Of a DNA stretch of 64,000 nt, positions 57,629 to 64,000 are shown in pieces. Origin of the DNA: Herbidospora daliensis (GTDB taxonomy: Bacteria; Actinomycetota; Actinomycetes; Streptosporangiales; Streptosporangiaceae); assembly GCF_001570585.1 (NCBI RefSeq), contig NZ_BBXF01000001.1, positions 985,691 through 1,049,690 on the forward strand. Reading direction: 5' to 3'. The notes beneath the pieces were generated by a model. That model did not search any database and had not been told where the DNA came from. It saw only the letters and a program-made list of their open reading frames with translations. A program made the translations under genes and the position numbers. Each line of letters begins with the position of its first letter. Within the stretch, counting starts at the first letter, position 1.

Positions 57629-58861
57629 CTAGCCTCTGACCAGCAGCGCCACGCACTCCACGTGATGCGTCATCGGGTACTGGTCGAATGCCCGGATGTC
57701 GGCCAGTTCGTACCCGTGCTCCCCGAACCACTTGATGTCCCGGGCCAGCGTCGCCGGGTCGCAGGACACGTACACGATCCGGGAAGCGCGCAGCCCCGCC
57801 ACGCGGTCGACGACCTCGCGCCCGAGTCCCGCCCGGGGCGGGTCGGTGACGACCAGGTCGGCGCGTTCGATCTCCAGCCGGTCGAGGGCCTCCTCGACCC
57901 TGCCCCGCTCGAAGGAGACCTGGGCGACGCCGCGCAGGTTCCAGCGGGCGTCCTGGACCGCCTGGGCTTCGCTCTCGATGCCGAGCACAGCGCCCGACGG
58001 GCCGACCGCTTCGGCCAGGCCGGCGGCGAACAGGCCGGCGCCGCAGTAGAGGTCGAGGGCCCACTCCCCCGGCTTCGGCTGGGCGAAGTCGAGCACGGCG
58101 TCGAGCAGGGTGGCGGCGGCGCCGGGGTGGACCTGCCAGAAGCCGCTGGCCGAGACGCGGAAGTCGCGGTCGCCGACGCGTTCGGTCAGGGTGCCGTGGC
58201 CCTGGAGGACGCGGGTGCCGCGGCGGCCCTCGTCGAGCATCACGCTGGCGTCGATCTCCGGGACGCGGACGTCGCGGTGGGGCTTGGGGGTGACGACGAC
58301 CGCGTGGTCGCCGCCGGTCGAGGCGATGAACTCCACCGAGGACGCGCCGCGCCAGCCCTCGGTGGCGACGCGCAGCTCCTCGATCGCGGGGTCGGCGATC
58401 AGGCAGTCGGTCACCGGCTCGACGTCGTGGGAGCGGTGGCGGCGCAGGCCGAGCAGGCCGTCGCGGCCGGTGGCGTACTGGACGCGGGTGCGCCAGCCGA
58501 GGCCGTCGGGCGCGCCGGGCACCTCCTCGACCGTGATCTCGCGGTCGATGCCCGCCAGGCGGGACAGTTGTTCGGCCACCACGTCGGCCTTCAGGCGCCG
58601 CTGCGCCTCCAGGGAGGCGTGCTGCCAGTCGCAGCCGCCGCACCGGCCCGGCCCGCTGAAGGGGCAGGGCGGGGTCACCCGGTCGGGCGAGGGTTCCAGG
58701 ATCTCCACCGCGTCGGCGCGGAGGAACCGGGCCGTCTCCTCGGTGACCTCGGCCCGCACGCGCTCTCCGGGAAGCGCGTGCCTGACGAACACCACCCGCC
58801 CGTCGTGCCGGGCGACGCACCATCCGCCATTGGCCACCTGGCCCACCGTCAGTTCAAGCAT
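57629..58861 (-). CDS. TrmA-family (RlmCD-like) RNA uracil-5 methyltransferase
   Basis: A 410-residue SAM-dependent RNA methyltransferase. An N-terminal TRAM domain (LTVGQVANGGWCVARHDGRV) is followed by a 4Fe-4S cysteine set (TPPCPFSGPGRCGGCDWQHA). The methyltransferase domain has ALDLYCGAGLFAAGLAEAVG, VVTDPPRAGLG and the nucleophilic Cys in IVYVSCDPATLARDIKW. It methylates a uridine in rRNA or tRNA; the exact position cannot be read. It lies 7 bases downstream of the APC permease gene on the same strand, an arrangement conserved in actinomycetes. Confidence 0.9.
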   Translation of the reverse strand: MLELTVGQVANGGWCVARHDGRVVFVRHALPGERVRAEVTEETARFLRADAVEILEPSPDRVTPPCPFSGPGRCGGCDWQHASLEAQRRLKADVVAEQLSRLAGIDREITVEEVPGAPDGLGWRTRVQYATGRDGLLGLRRHRSHDVEPVTDCLIADPAIEELRVATEGWRGASSVEFIASTGGDHAVVVTPKPHRDVRVPEIDASVMLDEGRRGTRVLQGHGTLTERVGDRDFRVSASGFWQVHPGAAATLLDAVLDFAQPKPGEWALDLYCGAGLFAAGLAEAVGPSGAVLGIESEAQAVQDARWNLRGVAQVSFERGRVEEALDRLEIERADLVVTDPPRAGLGREVVDRVAGLRASRIVYVSCDPATLARDIKWFGEHGYELADIRAFDQYPMTHHVECVALLVRG

Positions 58862-58868
58862 CCCTCCA

Positions 58869-60917
58869 TCATGCCTTGGACTGGCCGTCGGACCGACCGG
58901 ACGAAGATCCGTAGGGCCGCCGCACCGACCCCGGGGCGGCCGGTTCGACCCGGCCGATGACCCGGTCGGCCGAGTGGAGCTGCCAGGGCACGCTGGTGAC
59001 CATGACGCCGGGCTTGAACAGCAGCTTCGCCTTCAGCCGCAGGGCGCTCTGGTTGTGCAGCAGGTGCTCCCACCATCGGCCCACGACGTACTCGGGGATG
59101 TAGACGGTCACCACGTCGCGCGGCGAGCGGCGGCGCAGCGACTTGACGTACTCGAGGATGGGCCGGGTGATCTCGCGGTAGGGCGAGTCGAGGATCTTCA
59201 GCGTCACGGGGATGCCGCGCCGGTCCCACTCCTCCTGGAGCCGCTGCGACTCGGCCGGGTCGACGCCGACCGAGACGGCCTCCAGGGTCGAGGGGCGGGT
59301 GGCGCGGGCGTACGCCAGCGCGCGCAGCGTCGGCTTGTGGATCTTGGAGACCAGCACGATCGCGTGGTTGCGGGCCGGGAGCATCGAGGCGTCGACGTCG
59401 TCCTCGGGCGCCGACAACTCGGTCGCGACCGCGTCGTAGTGGTGCCGGATGCCCTTCATCATCAGGAACAGCACCGGCATGGCGATGCAGACGATGTAGG
59501 CCCCGTGGGTGAACTTCGTGATCAGCACGACCACGAGCACGATGCCCGTCATCACGCCGCCGAAGCCGTTGATCACCCGGGCGCGCATCATCTGGAACCG
59601 GACCTTGGCGTCGGTCTCGGTGCGCAACATCCGGGTCCAGTGGCGCACCATGCCCGTCTGGCTGAGCGTGAACGACACGAACACGCCCACGATGTAGAGG
59701 TTCAGCAGCTTGCTGACGTCGGCGTCGAAGGCCCAGATCAGCAGGCCCGCCCCGGCTGCCAGGATGATGATGCCGTTGCTGAACGCCAGCCGGTCGCCGC
59801 GGGTGTGCAGCTGGCGGGGCAGGTAGCGGTCTTGCGCCAGGATCGAGCCCAGCACCGGGAAGCCGTTGAACGCCGTGTTGGCCGCCAGGAACAGGATCAG
59901 CGCCGTCACGGCCGAGACCAGGATGAACAGCAGCGTGCCCGGCCCGAAGACGGCCGAGGCGACCTGCGAGATGATCGGTTCCTGGTAGTAGTTCGAGCCG
60001 ACCGCGGTGCCGTCGGGCCGCAGCAGGCCGCTCGCGACGTGGGCCGGCTCGGCGACCGTCACGCCCGCCTTGAGACCCAGGAAGATGATGCCGCTGAACA
60101 TGCTGACGGCGACCGTGCCCATCAGCAGCAGGGTGGTCGCGGCGTTGCGGCTCTTGGGCTTGCGGAAGGCCGGCACGCCGTTGCTGATCGCCTCGACCCC
60201 GGTCAGCGCGGCGCAGCCGGACGCGAACGCCCGCAGCACCAGGAACGCCATGGCGAACCCGGCCAGGTCCATCTCCTCGGGCACCACGTCGAACCCGGCC
60301 GTCGGGGCGCGCAGTTCGTCGCCCAGGACGACCAGCCGGAACAGCCCCCACAGGATCATGCCGACCACGGACGCCATGAAGAGATAGGTCGGCACCGCGA
60401 ACGCGATGCCCGACTCGCGGATGCCCCGCAGGTTCATCAGCGTCAGGACCACCACGATGACGATCGCCACGAGCGGCTTGTGGGTGGCCACGAACGGGAT
60501 GGTCGCGCCGACGTAGTCGACGCCGTTGGCGACCGACACGGCCACCGTGAGCACGTAGTCGACCAGCAGCGCGCTGGCCACGGTGAGCCCGGCGTTGGGC
60601 CCGAGGTTGACCGTGGCGACCTCGTAGTCGCCGCCGCCCGAGGGGTAGGCGTGCACGTTCTGCCGGTACGACGCCACCACCGTCAGCATGATCACGACGA
60701 CGCCCACGGCGACCCACGGGCTGAAGTTGTAGGCCGCGACGCCGGCGATCGAGAGGATGACGAGGATCTCCTGCGGCGCGTAGGCCACGGAGGAGAGCGC
60801 GTCGCTGGCGAAGACCGGCAGGGCGACGCGCTTGGGCAGGAGCTGCCCGTGCAGTTCGGTGCTGCGCAAGGCGCGCCCGACCACAAGGCGCTTGACGAGA
60901 TCCGTCACCTTTGGCAC
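58869..60917 (-). CDS. APC-superfamily permease (KUP/KimA-like)
   Basis: A 682-residue transporter. About 12 helices span residues 40-440 (RVALPVFASDALSSVAYAPQ, GGGDYEVATVNLG, ANGVDYVGATIPFVATH). A large cytoplasmic C-terminal domain of about 200 residues follows (NHAIVLVSKIHKPTLRALAY, DVVTVYIPEYVVGRWWEHL). The layout matches KimA-type potassium importers. The divergent pair of TrkA-type nucleotide-binding proteins supports potassium transport. GTG start at 60917. Confidence 0.82.
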   Translation of the reverse strand: MPKVTDLVKRLVVGRALRSTELHGQLLPKRVALPVFASDALSSVAYAPQEILVILSIAGVAAYNFSPWVAVGVVVIMLTVVASYRQNVHAYPSGGGDYEVATVNLGPNAGLTVASALLVDYVLTVAVSVANGVDYVGATIPFVATHKPLVAIVIVVVLTLMNLRGIRESGIAFAVPTYLFMASVVGMILWGLFRLVVLGDELRAPTAGFDVVPEEMDLAGFAMAFLVLRAFASGCAALTGVEAISNGVPAFRKPKSRNAATTLLLMGTVAVSMFSGIIFLGLKAGVTVAEPAHVASGLLRPDGTAVGSNYYQEPIISQVASAVFGPGTLLFILVSAVTALILFLAANTAFNGFPVLGSILAQDRYLPRQLHTRGDRLAFSNGIIILAAGAGLLIWAFDADVSKLLNLYIVGVFVSFTLSQTGMVRHWTRMLRTETDAKVRFQMMRARVINGFGGVMTGIVLVVVLITKFTHGAYIVCIAMPVLFLMMKGIRHHYDAVATELSAPEDDVDASMLPARNHAIVLVSKIHKPTLRALAYARATRPSTLEAVSVGVDPAESQRLQEEWDRRGIPVTLKILDSPYREITRPILEYVKSLRRRSPRDVVTVYIPEYVVGRWWEHLLHNQSALRLKAKLLFKPGVMVTSVPWQLHSADRVIGRVEPAAPGSVRRPYGSSSGRSDGQSKA

Positions 60918-61015
60918 GACTGAGAAGCGTAGCCGCCCTGACCAGGGACACGGCACGCGGCGGTGCCCGTAGACGGGATACTGTCCCCATCGACGTCTCG
61001 ACACCGGCGGGGAGC

Positions 61016-61687
61016 ATGCACATCGTGATCATGGGGTGCGGGCGCGTGGGATCCACGCTCGCCCACATCCTGGAGGACAACGGCCATTCGGTCGCGATCA
61101 TCGATCGTGATCCCCAGGCGTTCCGCCGCCTGCGCGCGGGATTCCGGGGGCGCCGGGTCACCGGGATCGGTTTCGACCGAGACGTCCTGGAAGAGGCGGG
61201 CATCGAGTCGGCGCAGGCCTACGTGGCCGTGTCCAGCGGCGACAACTCCAACATCATCAGCGCCCGCGTGGCCCGCGAGACCTTCGGCGTCGACAACGTC
61301 GTGGCCCGCATCTACGACCCCCGCCGCGCCGAGGTCTACCAGCGGCTGGGCATCCCGACCGTGGCCACCGTGCGCTGGACGGCCGACCAGATCCTGCGCC
61401 GGGTGCTGCCCGAGGGCGCCGAGCCGCTGTGGCGCGACCCGACGGGCACCGTCGTGCTGGCCGAGGTCACCTACAACCCGGCCTGGATCGGCACCCGCGC
61501 GGTCGACCTCGAAAGCGCCGTCGGCGGCCGGGTCGCCTTCTTCAACCGGATGGGCGAGGCGGTCGTGCCGACCGCCGACACCATGCTCCAGGAGGGCGAC
61601 GTGCTCCACGTCGTCGCCGCGGGGAGCCACATGGACCACATCAACAAGGTGCTGTCCGGCACTCCGGCCGAGACCGAGGAGAACTGA
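61016..61687 (+). CDS. TrkA-type potassium uptake regulator, first copy
   Basis: A 223-residue cytoplasmic protein with an N-terminal RCK/TrkA_N Rossmann domain (MHIVIMGCGRVGSTLAHILE, then VAIIDRDPQAFRRL) and a C-terminal TrkA_C domain ending in TMLQEGDVLHVVAAGSHMDH. It senses nucleotides (NAD(H)/ATP or c-di-AMP in relatives) and gates a K+ transporter. GGGGAG precedes the ATG. The stop overlaps the next start (TGATG at 61685-61689). Confidence 0.9.
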   Translation: MHIVIMGCGRVGSTLAHILEDNGHSVAIIDRDPQAFRRLRAGFRGRRVTGIGFDRDVLEEAGIESAQAYVAVSSGDNSNIISARVARETFGVDNVVARIYDPRRAEVYQRLGIPTVATVRWTADQILRRVLPEGAEPLWRDPTGTVVLAEVTYNPAWIGTRAVDLESAVGGRVAFFNRMGEAVVPTADTMLQEGDVLHVVAAGSHMDHINKVLSGTPAETEEN

Positions 61688-62346
61688 TGCGCGTCACGAT
61701 CGCGGGGGCGGGCGCCGTCGGCCGCTCGATCGCGGCCGAGCTCCTGGAGAACGGCCACGAGGTTCTCCTGATCGACATCGACCCCAAGGCCATCAAGATC
61801 GACAGTGTGCCGAGGGCCGAGTGGCTGCTCGCCGACGCCTGTGAGATCTCCGCGCTCGACGAGGCCGGGCTCAACTCCTGCCACGTCGTGATCGCCGCCT
61901 CGGGCGACGACAAGGTCAACCTGGTCGTCTCGCTGCTGGCCAAGACCGAATACGGCGTGCCGCGCGTGGTCGCCCGCATCAACCACCCGAAGAACGAGTG
62001 GTTGTTCAACGAGTCGTGGGGCGTCGACGTCGCGGTCTCCACGCCGCGCCTGATCAGCGCCCTGGTCGAAGAGGCGGTCAGCGTCGGCGACCTGGTGCGG
62101 CTGATGACCTTCCGCCAGGGCCAGGCCAACCTGGTCGAGCTGACCCTGCCCGAAGACGCGCCCGTGGTGGGCCAGCGGGCCGGTTCGGTGCCGTGGCCGA
62201 CCGATTCGGCGCTGGTGGCGATCCTGCGCGAGGGCCGGGTGCTGGTGCCCTCGGCCGACGACCCCCTTGAGGCCGGCGACGAACTGCTGTTCGTGGCCAG
62301 CCAGGAGGTCGAGGAGGAGCTGGCCCAGCTCCTCGCGCCACACTGA
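61687..62346 (+). CDS. TrkA-type potassium uptake regulator, second copy
   Basis: A 219-residue paralog of the preceding protein: MRVTIAGAGAVGRSIAAELL, VLLIDIDPKAIKID, then a TrkA_C domain with PLEAGDELLFVASQEVEEEL. Such tandem pairs probably form mixed rings on the cytoplasmic face of a transporter, most simply the divergent APC permease. Confidence 0.9.
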   Translation: MRVTIAGAGAVGRSIAAELLENGHEVLLIDIDPKAIKIDSVPRAEWLLADACEISALDEAGLNSCHVVIAASGDDKVNLVVSLLAKTEYGVPRVVARINHPKNEWLFNESWGVDVAVSTPRLISALVEEAVSVGDLVRLMTFRQGQANLVELTLPEDAPVVGQRAGSVPWPTDSALVAILREGRVLVPSADDPLEAGDELLFVASQEVEEELAQLLAPH

Positions 62347-62359
62347 TCTACGGGGTTTT

Positions 62360-63031
62360 CTACGGGGCGGTGGGCTGGGCGGTCCGGCCGCGGGCCAGCA
62401 TCCAGCCCACCGTGGCCAGCGCGGCCAGGTAGACCGGCCAGCCGAGGGCGACCTTGGCGATGCCGAGCCAGAACACGTTGCCCGCGAGATAGAGCGGGAT
62501 CTGCACGCCCAGCTTGATCAGGCCGGGCAGGGCCATGATCCACGAGAGCTTCACGCACAGGTCGACGATGCCCTTGTCGCGGTGCCAGGCGATCGGGTCG
62601 TCGGGGTTGGTGGCCCCGAGCAGGAAGCCCAGGAACGGCCAGCGCACCAGGATCGACAGGATCATCAGCGCCTCGACGACGGCGATCCAGAGCATGCCGG
62701 GCAGGAACGCGTCTTCGGCGTTGCCGCTGCGCAGCGCGAAGAACGCGCCGATGCCGATGCCGAAGAGGCTGTTGAGCACGAACTGCGGCGTCGAGCGCTG
62801 CACGATGCGGGCGACCAGCAGCACCACCGACAGGGCGACCGAGAGGATCACGGAGAACTTCAGGTCTTCGGTGAAGATCCAGGTCAGGGTGAAGGCGATC
62901 GTCGGCACGGCCGCCTCGACGGTGCCCCGCTTGCCGCCGAACGCCTTGGCGATCTGGGCCCTGACCACGGCCTCGACGGTCTCGTGGGCGCTCACCGGGG
63001 GTGGCGGCGCGGCCTCTTCGGCAGTGCTCAC
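62360..63031 (-). CDS. DUF3159 membrane protein
   Basis: A 223-residue actinobacterial membrane protein with five or six helices, conserved beside the TrkA pair and the OB-fold gene. Typical parts are KAFGGKRGTVEAAVPTIAFT, RSTPQFVLNSLFGIGIGAFF and FLPGMLWIAVVEALMILSIL. No function is established. GTG start at 63031. Confidence 0.85.
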   Translation of the reverse strand: MSTAEEAAPPPPVSAHETVEAVVRAQIAKAFGGKRGTVEAAVPTIAFTLTWIFTEDLKFSVILSVALSVVLLVARIVQRSTPQFVLNSLFGIGIGAFFALRSGNAEDAFLPGMLWIAVVEALMILSILVRWPFLGFLLGATNPDDPIAWHRDKGIVDLCVKLSWIMALPGLIKLGVQIPLYLAGNVFWLGIAKVALGWPVYLAALATVGWMLARGRTAQPTAP

Positions 63032-63051
63032 GTGTGGTTCACCGTTCCTCG

Positions 63052-63438
63052 TCACCCGGTAGGGCGAAGTTCGTACCGCGGGTTGAACATGACCTTGCGA
63101 CCGTCTTGCAGGCTCACGAGGCCCTCGGCCCGGACCACCCGGCCCGGCTCGATGCCGACGATCTTGCGTCGGCCCAGCCAGACCAGGTCGATGACGTCGG
63201 AGCCGTCGTACAGCTCGGCTTCGAGTGCCGGGGCGCCGCCTCGTGGCCGGAGGGTCACCGTACGAAGGGTACCGGCCACGCAGAAACGCTGGCGCTGGCC
63301 ACACGCCGCGATGGGGGTGGCCCCGTGACTTTCGAGGTCTTCCTGTAGCTCGGCCGCCTCCAGCTCGGCCTGGCTGGTGGCCAGCCGGCGGAAGAAGCCG
63401 CGTAGTCCGCCCTTTTTGACGGGCTCCTGTGTGCTCAT
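63052..63438 (-). CDS. OB-fold nucleic-acid-binding protein
   Basis: A 128-residue protein: a basic N terminus (KKGGLRGFFRRLATSQAELE), then an OB-fold with CVAGTLRTVTLRPRGGAPAL, LEAELYDGSDVIDLVWLGRR, IEPGRVVRAEGLVS and a final MFNPRYEL. The family lies between DUF3159 and DUF3710 genes in actinobacteria. Its binding partner is unknown. Confidence 0.85.
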   Translation of the reverse strand: MSTQEPVKKGGLRGFFRRLATSQAELEAAELQEDLESHGATPIAACGQRQRFCVAGTLRTVTLRPRGGAPALEAELYDGSDVIDLVWLGRRKIVGIEPGRVVRAEGLVSLQDGRKVMFNPRYELRPTG

Positions 63439-63508
63439 GATGCTTCAGCCTAGGCGATGGGCGTCCAGGTGCATAACGGTCCCATATCAACCGGGCCGAA
63501 GCGGGAAT

Positions 63509-64000
63509 TCACCGCGTTTCGGTGATCTCCGGGCCGCGCTCGTAGGGGTCGTAGCCCTTGTCGTCCGACTGCTCCTCCAGGGCCTGGCGGGCCTCGGGCG
63601 GAAGCTGGAGCGGGATGCCCTCGCGCGGCGCCATGGGGTCGTCGCCCCGGACGACCACGACCTCGCGCACCACGCCCTCCAGGACGGCGGCGGCGTTGGG
63701 GTCGACGGCGGCCCGGCCGGTGATCACGGCCCGCAGGAACCAGCGCGGCCCGTCGACGCCGATGTAGCGGATGGGCGCGGCGGGGCCGTCCTGCTGCGGC
63801 ACGACCGCGTGGAGCTCGGTGCCGAAGGGGCCCTGCGCCTCCTCGACGGTGCCCTTGGCCGACTCGACGTCGCGGGCGAGCTCGACCCGCAGGTCGTCCC
63901 ACAGGCCCGACCTCTTGGGCGCGGCGAAGGCGTGCAGCTGCAGGGCGCTCTCGTGGGCCAGCACGAGCGCGCCGACGATCTGGTCGCCGGCCACCTGGAG
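63509..64000 (-). CDS. DUF3710 protein (5' end cut by window)
   Basis: The C-terminal 163 residues of a DUF3710 family protein: VGALVLAHESALQLHAFAAP, GLWDDLRVELARDVESAKGT, RYIGVDGPRWFLRAVITG and PREGIPLQLPPEARQALEEQ. The frame remains open at position 64000, so the start lies outside. In actinobacteria it is usually preceded by dut. The function is unknown. Confidence 0.85.
   Translation of the reverse strand, partial: LQVAGDQIVGALVLAHESALQLHAFAAPKRSGLWDDLRVELARDVESAKGTVEEAQGPFGTELHAVVPQQDGPAAPIRYIGVDGPRWFLRAVITGRAAVDPNAAAVLEGVVREVVVVRGDDPMAPREGIPLQLPPEARQALEEQSDDKGYDPYERGPEITETR

Overview
The window is 64 kb of very GC-rich, gene-dense DNA. Gene content and codon style point to an actinomycete of the Streptosporangiales type (Streptosporangium, Nonomuraea, Microbispora or a relative). 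Supporting signs are the coproporphyrin-type heme genes with hemQ, the DUF3000-ribonuclease D pair, a rok7B7/xylFGH-like locus near dxs and acnA, and the TrkA-TrkA-DUF3159-OB-DUF3710 block. Several of these housekeeping genes also lie near each other in Streptomyces. The genus is an inference and cannot be fixed from the sequence alone. I saw no tRNA, rRNA, insertion sequence or CRISPR array.

Layout. 1-5.2 kb: heme synthesis (hemQ, hemG, hemE) with a lipoprotein, a membrane protein and an acetyltransferase among them. 5.5-7.6 kb: zinc-ribbon peptide, DUF3000, ribonuclease D. 7.5-8.6 kb: a divergent HxlR/NmrA pair whose facing 5' ends look deleted. 8.6-14.9 kb: a LacI-controlled sugar locus (GH13 glucosidase, Gfo/Idh/MocA dehydrogenase, DUF993 protein, two TIM-barrel isomerases, LacI) with two matching operators. 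15-18.2 kb: beta-oxidation pair fadA-fadB. 18.2-21.3 kb: LysE and DedA membrane proteins, then dxs. 21.4-23.2 kb: two tandem secreted zinc proteases. 23.2-25.2 kb: MarR regulator with a drug-efflux MFS. 25.1-29.6 kb: xylose-type ABC transporter xylFGH with a ROK regulator. 29.9-30.9 kb: an SdpR/SdpI-like pair. 31-32.9 kb: a NarL-type two-component system.

32.9-39.7 kb is a class III lanthipeptide locus of labyrinthopeptin design: one LanKC synthetase, five different small precursor genes in tandem, and two ABC exporters, all on the minus strand. Four precursors end in two consecutive Ser-x2-Ser/Thr-x3-Cys blocks separated by one residue. The fifth has two such blocks plus a third, longer Ser/Cys block.

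39.8-40.9 kb is non-coding and repeat-rich. Then follow acnA, a YdjM-like membrane hydrolase, a 0.5 kb stretch of hairpins, and a plus-strand series: PadR, DUF1707, a MccB-like ThiF/E1 enzyme, a 37-residue peptide ending in Asn, and a DUF6879 protein. The E1 enzyme plus a peptide with C-terminal Asn resembles microcin C biosynthesis and is, with the lanthipeptide locus, the most interesting content here.

48-64 kb holds a sugar-porter MFS, the bacterial RNA-repair pair hen1-pnkp, an LLM oxidoreductase, a degenerate GH18-like secreted protein, and two lipoproteins flanked by a 75-bp degenerate repeat array and a perfect 8-bp tandem array. It ends with a conserved block: TrmA-family RNA methyltransferase, APC permease, two TrkA proteins, DUF3159, OB-fold protein and DUF3710 (cut by the window end).
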